Assembly (NCBI GenBank): GCA_039822105.1
Contig: JBCBMW010000002.1
Coordinates: forward strand, 62,001-126,000
DNA: 64,000 nucleotides
Origin: Parvularcula sp039822105
Lineage (GTDB): Bacteria > Pseudomonadota > Alphaproteobacteria > Caulobacterales > Parvularculaceae
Direction of reading: 5' to 3'
Part shown: positions 35,098 through 43,756 of the stretch, piece by piece
Position numbering within the stretch: position 1 is the stretch's first letter
Layout: each line of letters starts with the position of its first letter
The notes under the pieces: model-generated
Told to the model about the DNA's origin: nothing
What the model saw: only the letters and a program-made list of their open reading frames with translations
Database searches by the model: none
Position numbers and translations under genes: made by a program

Positions 35098-35784
35098 ATG
35101 ACCACCGATAACACCGCCGAACGCGTCGATGCCTATTTCGAAGATCGTTTGATCGGGTCTGATCCAGCCCTCGATGCGGCGCTGGAGCGCTCCGAGAAGG
35201 CAGGGCTTGATCCGATCGCGGTGGCGCCGACCCAGGGCGCGTTTCTGCACATCATCGCCCGAGCCGTCTGCGCGCGGCGGGTGCTGGAGATCGGGACCCT
35301 CGGCGGATACTCAACAATCTGGCTTGGCCGCGCGGTCGGCGAGGACGGCCAGGTGGTGACGCTAGAAATCGATCCGGGTGCCGCGCGGGTGGCGGAGCAG
35401 AACCTTGAGGCTGCGGGTTTGTCATCCGTGGTGGATGTGCGACTGGGCCCGGCCACCGACAGCCTTGATCGTATGATCACGGAAGGCGCAGAGCCCTTCG
35501 ATCTCGTTTTCATCGACGCTGATAAACCGAACAATCCCGTCTACCTTGATCGTGCACTGAAGCTTTCAAGGCCAGGGACACTGATCATTGGTGACAATGT
35601 TGTGCGCGAAGGCGCAGTCGCGGATGAGAACAGCGCGGATCCCAAAGTCCAAGGCGCCCGCGCGCTCATCGATAAGCTTGGTGACACACCGGGCCTAACC
35701 GCGACAGCGCTGCAAACCGTAGACTCTAAAGGCTATGACGGGTTTGCGATGGCTCTGGTGAGCGAAGACGGGTCATCCGTGTAA
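35098..35784 (+). CDS. O-methyltransferase, caffeoyl-CoA/catechol type
   Basis: 228 residues of the methyltransferase_3 family. Motif I is RRVLEIGTLGGYSTIWLGRA, a metal-binding Asp lies in FDLVFIDADKPNNPVYLD, and GDNVVREG follows. These enzymes methylate a hydroxyl of catechol-like substrates using Mg2+ or Ca2+. The start overlaps nothing and is preceded by GAGATCC. It converges with the TetR gene (12-bp overlap of 3' ends). Confidence 0.9.
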   Translation: MTTDNTAERVDAYFEDRLIGSDPALDAALERSEKAGLDPIAVAPTQGAFLHIIARAVCARRVLEIGTLGGYSTIWLGRAVGEDGQVVTLEIDPGAARVAEQNLEAAGLSSVVDVRLGPATDSLDRMITEGAEPFDLVFIDADKPNNPVYLDRALKLSRPGTLIIGDNVVREGAVADENSADPKVQGARALIDKLGDTPGLTATALQTVDSKGYDGFAMALVSEDGSSV

Positions 35785-36402
35785 AGCACCGTGAACCGCC
35801 GACCGCGCAAGCGCTTCGGGACTGACCCACGAATAAGCGCTGATGGTCACAAGATTATGCGCGATGCCGTTGAGGGAACAAAGGAGCAATTGCGCCTTGA
35901 GTGTTGTCTCCGCCTCATCAGCGCGATCACCCAATGCTTCGATAACGGACAGTTGAAACAAGGCGAAGCGCTGAACAATGGCTTCGTCATCGACAAAGAT
36001 GCTGACATCCGACTGGGTCACATCACTCGACATGAAAACCAAAAAATACGTCTCCCGGTTATCGAGCCAGTACCGAAGATAGGCGAGAGAAATCTTGTGA
36101 AGACGCTCAACAGGGTCCTTCGTATGCGCAGCAATATGATCAAGGCGGTCGAACAGCTCGACGAAGACGTTGGCCCATAGCGCACGCAGGATATCAATCT
36201 TCCGGTTGAAGTACCGATAGATCGTCATCACGGTACAGCCTGCTTCTTTGGCAAGCCGCCGCATCGAAACGGCGTGATACCCCTCCTCCTCAAACAAACG
36301 CTGGGCACAATCCGTAATCAGACGACGGGTCGCGGCCATGTCCGCTTCTGACAAGGCGGGGCGGCCTCGCGGCGTGGGATCTGCTGATCGCTCAGACGTC
36401 AT
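35773..36402 (-). CDS. TetR-family transcriptional regulator
   Basis: 209 residues. The N-terminal helix-turn-helix is YHAVSMRRLAKEAGCTVMTIYRYFNRKIDIL (about 42-72). An all-helical ligand-binding domain follows. The ligand is unknown. A near-perfect dyad centred on GATAACGCGTTATC lies 41 bp upstream of its start, in front of the divergent DUF2147 gene, so it probably represses both itself and that gene pair. Confidence 0.92.
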   Translation of the reverse strand: MTSERSADPTPRGRPALSEADMAATRRLITDCAQRLFEEEGYHAVSMRRLAKEAGCTVMTIYRYFNRKIDILRALWANVFVELFDRLDHIAAHTKDPVERLHKISLAYLRYWLDNRETYFLVFMSSDVTQSDVSIFVDDEAIVQRFALFQLSVIEALGDRADEAETTLKAQLLLCSLNGIAHNLVTISAYSWVSPEALARSAVHGALHG

Positions 36403-36442
36403 GCTCGCTCCCTAGCAAGAAAACAGTGTTGACCAAGCCTCG

Positions 36443-36470
36443 ATTAAAAGATAACGCGTTATCATTAAAT
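36443..36470. promoter_or_regulatory. Probable TetR operator
   Basis: A perfect 14-bp palindrome GATAACGCGTTATC (36450-36463) extends to an imperfect 28-bp dyad in which 11 of 13 positions per arm match. It lies between the TetR start (36402) and the divergent gene start (36481). Confidence 0.72.
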
Positions 36471-36480
36471 GAGGGATGCT

Positions 36481-36939
36481 ATGGTTTTTCGGTCTTTGAG
36501 CGCTTGGGCCACGCAACTCGCGTGCGCTGTGGGTCCTGCAATGGCGGGCGATCTCGCGGACATCACAGGACATTGGCGAACCGTCCGGCACAGCGCTGAC
36601 GTGGCGATTTCGGATTGTGGAGATGGGACGCCGTGCGGCTTTCTTCTTTCCGTCAGTGCCGACATGACCGGAGGCGAAACCAAGGATATCCGGAACAAAG
36701 ACCCGGAATTAAGGGAGCGATCCCTCGAAGGACTACCGATCTTGTGGGGGTTTTCCCCGGATACGGACGGATGGCATCGTGGGCGGCTTTATAATCCCGA
36801 TACCGGCCAGACCTTTCGCTCATCAATGAAACTGACGTCTCCAGATGAATTGAAGGTCAAAGGGTGCCTGGGCCCACTTTGCCGGCAACAGGTGTGGACA
36901 AGATTGCATACTGAAAAAATGGATCGTAGGGAGAACTAA
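36481..36939 (+). CDS. DUF2147-like secreted protein
   Basis: 152 residues from the ATG at 36481, favoured over 36469 because GAGGG lies 7 bp upstream and the earlier ATG is inside the operator dyad. A signal peptide (cut near AMA) precedes a domain beginning ITGHWRTVRHSADVAISDCG, with GTPCGFLLSV and C-terminal LKVKGCLGPLCRQQVWTR. This resembles the DUF2147 family, a small calycin-like beta-barrel seen in many periplasmic proteins. Two Cys pairs could form disulfides. The next gene starts 3 bp later, so they form an operon likely controlled by the TetR protein. Confidence 0.78.
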   Translation: MVFRSLSAWATQLACAVGPAMAGDLADITGHWRTVRHSADVAISDCGDGTPCGFLLSVSADMTGGETKDIRNKDPELRERSLEGLPILWGFSPDTDGWHRGRLYNPDTGQTFRSSMKLTSPDELKVKGCLGPLCRQQVWTRLHTEKMDRREN

Positions 36940-36942
36940 GCC

Positions 36943-37365
36943 ATGGACAGAATGAACGGTCGCACACTGATGCTCTTACGCATCCTCTTCGTGATTTCAG
37001 CGTTGTGGAATTTTGCAGGCGCCGTTCCCGGCTTGATGGACACAGCAGGGATGTTTGAACGCGAGTTTGGGCGTGAGCTGACAGACCCTGTGATGATAGC
37101 GGTCTATAGAGGTGCATGGGGAACAGCGTTTTTGTACGGGTTTGGCTTCCTGCTGGTCGCGATGAACCCAGTTCGTCACACAGGCATCGTGCTCATGGGC
37201 GGCACGGGCAAGGCGCTTTTTGCACTCAACCTTCTCAACATGCATATCAACGGATGGACGTCACCGTTTGCCGTCGTCGTTATTCTCGGTGATATCGTCT
37301 TTATACTGCTTTTTCTACTCTACTTCGTCGACCTCAAACGACAAGGCCATTCGATAGTAAGGTGA
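36943..37365 (+). CDS. Four-helix integral membrane protein of unknown function
   Basis: 140 residues, with predicted membrane segments at about 8-28, 49-70, 76-96 and 105-128. It resembles small uncharacterised membrane proteins with conserved RGAWGTAFLYGFGFLLVA and GGTGKALFA stretches; I cannot give a family name. A ribosome-binding site (AGGGAG) precedes the ATG. It is the second gene of the putative TetR-controlled pair. Confidence 0.75.
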   Translation: MDRMNGRTLMLLRILFVISALWNFAGAVPGLMDTAGMFEREFGRELTDPVMIAVYRGAWGTAFLYGFGFLLVAMNPVRHTGIVLMGGTGKALFALNLLNMHINGWTSPFAVVVILGDIVFILLFLLYFVDLKRQGHSIVR

Positions 37366-37443
37366 GGCAGGGGCGCACGGCCTTGAGAACAGATGGGGGC
37401 GACGGCTTGTGCCATCGTCCCCGCTTGACTCAAGGCCATTTTG

Positions 37444-37458
37444 GAACAAAACATGAAC
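37444..37458. promoter_or_regulatory. SOS (LexA) box of the imuA-imuB-dnaE2 operon
   Basis: GAACAAAACATGAAC fits the alphaproteobacterial LexA operator GTTC-N7-GTTC read on the other strand (GAAC-N7-GAAC). It lies directly in front of imuA; one in-frame candidate ATG (37453) falls inside it. Confidence 0.8.
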
Positions 37459-37461
37459 GCT

Positions 37462-38190
37462 ATGGGTGTTCGGTTGGTCAAAGCAAGCGCGCTTTTGCCT
37501 TCGCAGCAGGCCGCGGCGGAAGAGCCCTCTTTCCCCTTTGGCCTGGCGCGATCTGGCGTGCAGGAGGTGGCGGAGGCGTCGTTCGGCGACCACGCTGCGG
37601 TGACAGGCTTTGCCATGGCCGCGGCAGAGGACGCGAAAGCGGCGGGGATCCTGTGGATCACCGGCCACCGCCAGGCCCATGAGCATGGACGCTTATCCGA
37701 GCGCTGGGCCCGGACCTCTCTGGCGTCCTCGGTGGAAGCGATCCTGCACGTAGAAGCGCGGAAGACGGAGCACCTGCTCTGGGCGGCGGAGGAAGCGATC
37801 AAATCCCGTGCCGTGTCCCTCGTGATCGTGGAGAGCGAGGCACCGGACTTCACCGCCTCTCGCCGGTTGAGCCTCGCGAGTGAAACATCAGGGGTGCCCG
37901 CGATCCTGCTCCTCCCCGCCCGCACCCAAGGCAGCACCGCCGCCCAAGCCCGCTGGCGGGTGGCAAGCGCGCCGTCCCTTCCCAACCCCTTTGATCCAGA
38001 GGCCCCTGGCATCCCGGTGTGGGATGTCACGCTCGAGCGCTGCCGCACAGCGCCGAGCCAGGTGGGCCGCCATTTTACGCTGAAGGCTGATGATGAACCG
38101 TTATCTCTCGATCCGTCTCCAGGACTGGCCCCTGACAAGGTGGCGCCGGGCGCAGGCCAAGCTCTCCCCCTTCGCCGCATCGCCGGATGA
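37462..38190 (+). CDS. imuA: Mutagenesis accessory protein ImuA
   Basis: About 242 residues from the ATG at 37462. Starts at 37453 (inside the SOS box) and TTG 37441 are in frame but less likely. ImuA is a RecA-like protein, without clear Walker A here, that assembles with ImuB and DnaE2 in damage-induced error-prone synthesis. Sequence blocks FPFGLARSGVQEVAEASFGD, GILWITGHRQAHEHGRL and SRAVSLVIVESEAPDFTASR match the alphaproteobacterial family. It overlaps imuB by 101 bp, indicating tight coupling. The SOS box upstream implies LexA control. Confidence 0.9.
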   Translation: MGVRLVKASALLPSQQAAAEEPSFPFGLARSGVQEVAEASFGDHAAVTGFAMAAAEDAKAAGILWITGHRQAHEHGRLSERWARTSLASSVEAILHVEARKTEHLLWAAEEAIKSRAVSLVIVESEAPDFTASRRLSLASETSGVPAILLLPARTQGSTAAQARWRVASAPSLPNPFDPEAPGIPVWDVTLERCRTAPSQVGRHFTLKADDEPLSLDPSPGLAPDKVAPGAGQALPLRRIAG

Positions 38191-39664
38191 GGAGACGCCC
38201 TTTGCAATCATCGAAAAGAACGCCCACGGATTAGTGATCGTCTCGGCCAACGCCCTCGCCCGCGCCCAGGGCGTGACTGATGGTTTGCGCTTCACCGATG
38301 CCAAGGCACGAGCACCGGAACTTACCGCGGCCCATGCCGACAGAGCCGCCGAGGCGCAGAGCCTGAAGCGGCTGGCGCGTTGGATGATCCGATGGACGCC
38401 CCTCGTCGCGCTTGATGGGGACGATGGGCTGCTCCTCGATATCGCCGGATGCGCGCATCTTTTTGGCGGTGAAGCCAGTATGATGAAGTCCATCAGTGAA
38501 CGTCTCGATCACGCAGATATGCCCCACAGAATAGGGCTGGCCAGCACGGTCGGCGCAGCAGTAGCACTGGCTCTTACCAGCCAAAACGGAGGGTGGTCCC
38601 AGCTGGCAAGGGGGCAAGAACGCGAAGGTTTGCGGGACTTGCCCGTTGCTGCCCTCAGGCTTTCGGCCCAAAGCCTGAGCCGCCTGCGGCGGTTTGGCCT
38701 GACACGGATCGGGCAGCTTTACGGCCTCGATCGCCGGGCGCTGCACCGCCGGTTTGCATCGAAGGAAGCGGCCGATGCCGTGGTTTTGCGCCTGGATCAG
38801 GCGCTGGGTTTCATCCGTGAGCCGATCAATCCTCTCCTCCCCCAACCCCGTTTTGCCTGCAGGCTCCCTTGTGCCGAACCGCTGATTTCTGCCGAGGGGG
38901 TGGAAGCGGGGCTTCACACATTGAGCGATCAGCTCTCTCTTCAATTGGCGAAAAGCGGGCAAGGCGCGCAGCGCTTCACCCTTCACGCGTTCCGGGCGGA
39001 CGGCACCTCCACCCTCGCTTCGATTGCGACGGCGCGGCCAGAGCGGCTTCCGGAAAGGATCAATCACCTCTTCCGTGAGCGGATCAGCGCCATTGATCCA
39101 GGTTACGGTATCGATCTTTTGATGCTCACGGCCCACCGCCTGGGCGCGATGAGTGAGAGCGCATCCCCCCTCCCCGCCACATTGGCGGATGCTCGTTTTG
39201 ATGAGGAGGAAGCCTCTCTCTTGGCCGACAGGATCAACGCCCGCTTCGGCGATGGCGCAGTGACCATTCGTGTGCCCAAGGAAAGCCATATCCCCGAACG
39301 GGACGAAACCACCGAGCCTTTTCAAGGTCAGTTTGCTGATGCTTTTTCCGTCTTGCCAGCGATAGGGCCAAGACCCGTGCGGCTCTTGGCACGCCCAGAG
39401 CCCCTCCATGTGATGGCGGCTGTGCCTGATGGCCCGCCGATGCGGATGACCTGGCGCCGGGTGCTGCGCCGGATCACGAAGGCGGAAGGGCCAGAGCGCA
39501 TCGCGCCAGAATGGTGGAAACTTTCCGAAAAATGCAGCCGGGCCCGCGATTATTACCGCATCGAAGATGATCAGGGCCGCCGCTACTGGGTCTACCGTGA
39601 TGGTCTTTATGATGATGGCCGCGGTGGTCCCCCACAATGGTTCATGCACGGATTTTTCCCGTGA
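38090..39664 (+). CDS. imuB: Y-family-like mutasome protein ImuB
   Basis: 524 residues. Y-family polymerase fold without catalytic competence: the first active-site Asp region reads YLSIRLQDWP and the usual Asp-Glu of the palm is replaced in LVALDGDDGLLLDIAGC. This is the state expected of ImuB, which bridges the beta clamp to DnaE2 rather than copying DNA. The helix-hairpin-helix and little-finger regions follow (LRRFGLTRIGQLYGLDRRAL). It overlaps imuA by 101 bp and dnaE2 by 28 bp. I could not identify a clear clamp-binding motif by eye. Confidence 0.93.
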   Translation: MMNRYLSIRLQDWPLTRWRRAQAKLSPFAASPDEETPFAIIEKNAHGLVIVSANALARAQGVTDGLRFTDAKARAPELTAAHADRAAEAQSLKRLARWMIRWTPLVALDGDDGLLLDIAGCAHLFGGEASMMKSISERLDHADMPHRIGLASTVGAAVALALTSQNGGWSQLARGQEREGLRDLPVAALRLSAQSLSRLRRFGLTRIGQLYGLDRRALHRRFASKEAADAVVLRLDQALGFIREPINPLLPQPRFACRLPCAEPLISAEGVEAGLHTLSDQLSLQLAKSGQGAQRFTLHAFRADGTSTLASIATARPERLPERINHLFRERISAIDPGYGIDLLMLTAHRLGAMSESASPLPATLADARFDEEEASLLADRINARFGDGAVTIRVPKESHIPERDETTEPFQGQFADAFSVLPAIGPRPVRLLARPEPLHVMAAVPDGPPMRMTWRRVLRRITKAEGPERIAPEWWKLSEKCSRARDYYRIEDDQGRRYWVYRDGLYDDGRGGPPQWFMHGFFP

Positions 39665-42600
39665 CCGACGCTTCGTCATTCTACGCTGAGCTTGATGTCA
39701 CCACCAATTTTTCGTTCTTGCGTGGCGCCTCGCATCCTCAAGAATTGGTGGCGCAAGCCAAAGCGCTCGGTCTATCCGCTATCGGCATTGCCGACCGCAA
39801 CACCCTTGCCGGGGTCGTCCGTGCCCATAGCGCTGCGAAGGAAGTGGGCCTCCCCCTCCTCGTGGGAGCGCGACTTATACCAACGGACGGGCCAGAAATC
39901 CTTTGTTATCCTCAAGACCGGGAGGCCTATGGCCGCCTCTCGCGCCTCCTCTCCTTGGGGAAGATGGGGGACACGCCCAAGGGCGCCTGTCATTTCACCC
40001 TGAACGATATCAAGGAGCATAGCGAGGGGCAGCTCTTCATCGTTATGCCTCCCTATGATCTTGATACGAATTTTCCGGATCAGTTGAAAATGCTCAGAGC
40101 GTGGTGGCCAAAGCGTCTGTGGCTCGGTGTGTCTTATGCCTATCACGGCCGCAATCGAGAACGCTTAGGCGTCTTGCGAGATCTATCCTTGCGCTGCCGG
40201 GTTGCCATGGCTGCAACCAATAGCGTTCTCTACCACTCGCCAGAGCGGCGGCCACTGCAGGATGTGCTGACATGCATCAAGGAAGGCTGCACGATTGACG
40301 ACGCTGGCTACCTTCTCGAGGCGCATGCGGAGCGCCATCTGAAATCACCAGAAGAGATCGCGCGCCTGTTCAGAGGATATGAAGAGGCCATTGCGAACAC
40401 GCAGACCATCGTGGACGCCGTTCACTTCTCCCTCGATGACCTTTCTTATTGCTACCCCGATGAACCTGTTCCGCCTGGGAAAACCCCGCAACAGCATTTG
40501 GAAGATCTCACCTGGCAAGGCGTATCCTGGCGGTACCCGGACGGTGTCTCCGAGGCTGTGCGCCAACGTCTTGATAAAGAGCTGAAGCTGATTGGTGAAC
40601 TGAACGTTGCGCCCTATTTTCTCACCGTCCATGATATTGTGGCATGGGCGAGGAAGCAGGATATTCTGTGCCAGGGACGCGGATCCGCAGCCAATTCCGC
40701 CGTCTGTTACTGCCTTGGCGTTACGTCTGTCGACCCGGCAACCTCAAGCCTTCTCTTTGAGCGGTTTCTTTCTAAAGAACGAAAAGAGCCGCCCGATATC
40801 GATGTCGATTTCGAGCATGAACGGCGCGAAGAGGTCATTCAATATGTTTACGAACGGTATGGGCGCCACCGCGCTGCCTTGACCGCCACCGTGATCAGCT
40901 ACCGCCCCCGCTCTGCCGTCCGCGAGGTCTGCAAAGCCTTAGGGCTTAGCCAAGACATCGCGTCCAGCCTTGCCGGTACCGTGTGGGGCAGCTTTGGCAG
41001 TGACGTGAACGAGGTTGATATGCAGAAAAAGGGGCTTGATCCCGCCAACCCCACTCTGCGTCTGGCCCTGCTTCTCATCCGCCAGCTGATCGGTTTCCCG
41101 CGTCACCTTTCCCAACATGTTGGCGGCTTCGTTCTGACCCAAGGCCCTCTTGTGGAGACAGTGCCCATTGGCAATGCCGCCATGGATGATCGCACCTTCA
41201 TTGAGTGGGACAAGGATGATATCGATGCCCTCGGCATCATGAAGGTCGACGTCCTCGCCCTTGGTATGCTGACCTGCATTCGCAAGGCTTTTGATCTCCT
41301 CAAAGAGCATAAAGGCATTGACCACAACCTCGCCTCGCTCCCTCCTGACGATAAGGCGACCTATGACATGCTGTGCGAGGGGGACAGTTTGGGTGTTTTT
41401 CAGGTGGAAAGCCGTGCCCAGATGAACATGCTGCCTCGCCTTCAGCCGCGAGAATATTATGATCTTGTCATTGAAGTCGCAATCGTCCGCCCCGGTCCTA
41501 TTCAAGGGGATATGGTCCATCCCTATTTGCGGCGGCGCAAGAAAATTGAGGGCGTCGAATATCCAAGCCCTGATCCTGCCCATGGTCCACCCGATGAATT
41601 GGAAGCCATCCTCAGCCGGACCCTCGGCGTTCCGCTTTTCCAAGAACAAGCGATGCAGATCTCTATTGATGCCGCGAAATTCACCCCCGAAGAGGCCAAT
41701 GGCCTCCGCCGTGCGATGGCCACATTTCGCAAAATGGGGACGATCCAAAATTACCAAGATATGATGGTGGAGCGGATGGTCAGCCGAGGATACGAGCGCG
41801 CCTTCGCTGAACGCTGTTTTGATCAGGTAAAAGGTTTTGGTGAGTACGGATTTCCGGAAAGCCATGCCGCAAGCTTCGCGCTCTTGGTCTACGTCTCATC
41901 CTGGCTCAAATGCCATCATCCAGAGATTTTCTGTGCCGCGCTTTTGAACAGCCAACCCATGGGGTTCTACGCACCAGCACAAATCGTCCGTGATGCGCAG
42001 GAACATGGGGTGAAGGTCTTACCGCCTGACGTCAATGCATCCACTTGGGATAATCTGTTAGAAGAGCAAGATGATCGCTCTTTCGCCGTGCGGCTCGGCT
42101 TTCGCCAGATTGATGGTTTGCGTGAAGATGAGATGGATCAGCTGGTCCGCCGCCGCGGCCATGGGTTTGGTAACCCTGCGGAATTGCGCTCTCGCGCTGG
42201 CCTTGAACGGCGAACCATGGAGCTTTTGTCGGCGGGCGATGCCTTTGGCTCCCTTGGGGTCTTACGGCGCGATGCTCTTTGGACCACCTATGGCGAGCCC
42301 ACCAAAGAGGCTTTGCCGCTCTTCGCGGCGGCTGAACAATCAGAACAAAGTGAGGGTCCGAAGGCTGATCTACCGACAATGCCGCTTTCAGAAGAGGTGG
42401 TACAAGATTATCAGACGACCCGCCTATCGTTGAAAGCCCATCCGCTTTCCTTCCTTCGCAGCCGTTATCAAAGTCACGGGATCATCAGCACCCATGATGC
42501 GGTGCATCGTCCCAATGGCCGTTGGGTCCGCACCGCGGGCCTTGTGCTCATCCGCCAACGCCCAGGATCGGCGCACGGCGTTGTCTTCATCACCATGGAG

Positions 42601-42915
42601 GACGAAACCGGCGTCGCCAACATCGTCGTGTGGCAGAAAACTTTTCAGCGCTTCCGCCCTGTGGTGATGGGGGCACGGATTATCGAGGTACAAGGGAACG
42701 TCCAGCGAGCTGATAACGTCACCCATATCGTGGCGCAGCGCCTGATCGACCGCACACAGGACATTGATCTTCTCTCGGAGGATGTCGTCCGGGATCCGCT
42801 CAAAGGTGTGCTCTGCCCCACCGACGAGGTGAGACGGCCGGTGCCGGAAACCGGCAACAGCGCGCGCCATCCGCGCAATGTCCGCACCATCCCCAAAAGT
42901 CGTGACTTTCACTGA
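39637..42915 (+). CDS. dnaE2: Error-prone DNA polymerase DnaE2
   Basis: 1092 residues, normal for DnaE2 (C-family polymerase III alpha paralogue used in translesion synthesis). The N-terminal PHP domain starts YAELDVTTNFSFLRGASHP with GIADRNTLAG. The polymerase active site is around ILCQGRGSAANSAVCY and PPDIDVDFEHERREE. FGEYGFPESHAASFALL and a C-terminal OB fold (VVFITMEDETGVANIVVW) are diagnostic. It is the last gene of the LexA-boxed imuA-imuB-dnaE2 cassette. Confidence 0.97.
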   Translation: MVHARIFPVTDASSFYAELDVTTNFSFLRGASHPQELVAQAKALGLSAIGIADRNTLAGVVRAHSAAKEVGLPLLVGARLIPTDGPEILCYPQDREAYGRLSRLLSLGKMGDTPKGACHFTLNDIKEHSEGQLFIVMPPYDLDTNFPDQLKMLRAWWPKRLWLGVSYAYHGRNRERLGVLRDLSLRCRVAMAATNSVLYHSPERRPLQDVLTCIKEGCTIDDAGYLLEAHAERHLKSPEEIARLFRGYEEAIANTQTIVDAVHFSLDDLSYCYPDEPVPPGKTPQQHLEDLTWQGVSWRYPDGVSEAVRQRLDKELKLIGELNVAPYFLTVHDIVAWARKQDILCQGRGSAANSAVCYCLGVTSVDPATSSLLFERFLSKERKEPPDIDVDFEHERREEVIQYVYERYGRHRAALTATVISYRPRSAVREVCKALGLSQDIASSLAGTVWGSFGSDVNEVDMQKKGLDPANPTLRLALLLIRQLIGFPRHLSQHVGGFVLTQGPLVETVPIGNAAMDDRTFIEWDKDDIDALGIMKVDVLALGMLTCIRKAFDLLKEHKGIDHNLASLPPDDKATYDMLCEGDSLGVFQVESRAQMNMLPRLQPREYYDLVIEVAIVRPGPIQGDMVHPYLRRRKKIEGVEYPSPDPAHGPPDELEAILSRTLGVPLFQEQAMQISIDAAKFTPEEANGLRRAMATFRKMGTIQNYQDMMVERMVSRGYERAFAERCFDQVKGFGEYGFPESHAASFALLVYVSSWLKCHHPEIFCAALLNSQPMGFYAPAQIVRDAQEHGVKVLPPDVNASTWDNLLEEQDDRSFAVRLGFRQIDGLREDEMDQLVRRRGHGFGNPAELRSRAGLERRTMELLSAGDAFGSLGVLRRDALWTTYGEPTKEALPLFAAAEQSEQSEGPKADLPTMPLSEEVVQDYQTTRLSLKAHPLSFLRSRYQSHGIISTHDAVHRPNGRWVRTAGLVLIRQRPGSAHGVVFITMEDETGVANIVVWQKTFQRFRPVVMGARIIEVQGNVQRADNVTHIVAQRLIDRTQDIDLLSEDVVRDPLKGVLCPTDEVRRPVPETGNSARHPRNVRTIPKSRDFH

Positions 42916-43002
42916 TCGGCCGCGGGTACTTTTGGCAGCTCACACCATTGGATAAGGTGCCAACAAGGTGCAGGGTCCAGCGCCTCAAAGAGCGGAGGCC
43001 CC

Positions 43003-43734
43003 ATGCCCGAAACCGTTGTGATTGTTGGAGCAGGCGTACCCGACGGCGTCGGCGGCGCCTTGGCGCATCGCTTTGCCAAAGAAGGATACGCCATCATCGC
43101 CAGCGGCCGCACCCTTGCAAAGGTGGAGGCCACCGCGGCAAGCGTTCGTGACGCAGGCGGATCAGCTGAAGCCATCCGCACCGATGTCGCTTCAGAAGAC
43201 GACATGGCAGCCCTTTTTGCGAGGGTGAAAGAGATCGGCCAACCCATCGCCGCTATCATCTACAATGCCGGGAACAACAGGCCGATCCCGTTTGAAGATC
43301 TGACACCGGAGCAATTCACGGATTTTTGGCGATCAGGTTGTTTCGGCGGGTTTCTCACCGCTCATCACGCCATGCCGATTTTAAGGGCTCAGGGCCGCGG
43401 GTCGATGTTCTTCACTGGCGCGTCGGGGTCGCTCCGCGGCAAGCCGAACTTTGGGCATTTCGCATCCGCAAAGGCAGGCTTACGGAATTTGGTCCAGTCA
43501 CTAGCCCGCGAATACGGCCCCCACGGCGTGCATGTGGCCCATGTGATTGTTGATGGGGTCATCAACGGGAACAGGCTGAAAGAATCGCGGCTCGCTGATT
43601 ATCTTGAACAGCTGGGTGAAGACGGATCGCTTGACCCTGCGGCAATTGCCGAGACCTTTTGGTCACTGCACGTCCAACCGAAATCGGCGTGGACGCACGA
43701 GATTGATCTTCGTCCGTTTAAAGAGCGGTGGTGA
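43003..43734 (+). CDS. SDR-family protein lacking the catalytic Tyr
   Basis: 243 residues with a GGAGG ribosome-binding site. The Rossmann fold is present (VIVGAGVPDGVGGALAHRF, a variant of TGxxxGxG, and YNAGNN). At the active site the usual Y-x-x-x-K reads F-A-S-A-K (in GHFASAKAGLRNL), so the catalytic Tyr is Phe. The Ser (FFTGASGSLRG) and Lys remain. The downstream HVAHVIVDGVING block is typical of a subgroup of SDRs in which this substitution recurs. It may be a non-canonical reductase or a binding protein. No operon partner. Confidence 0.88.
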   Translation: MPETVVIVGAGVPDGVGGALAHRFAKEGYAIIASGRTLAKVEATAASVRDAGGSAEAIRTDVASEDDMAALFARVKEIGQPIAAIIYNAGNNRPIPFEDLTPEQFTDFWRSGCFGGFLTAHHAMPILRAQGRGSMFFTGASGSLRGKPNFGHFASAKAGLRNLVQSLAREYGPHGVHVAHVIVDGVINGNRLKESRLADYLEQLGEDGSLDPAAIAETFWSLHVQPKSAWTHEIDLRPFKERW

Positions 43735-43756
43735 GAACCGAAAGCGACTGACGCCT

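Noticed and set aside
38231..39679. Long (482-codon) open frame on the minus strand opposite imuB
   Set aside because: It lies wholly antisense to imuB, has no family resemblance, and long shadow frames are expected in G+C-rich genes.
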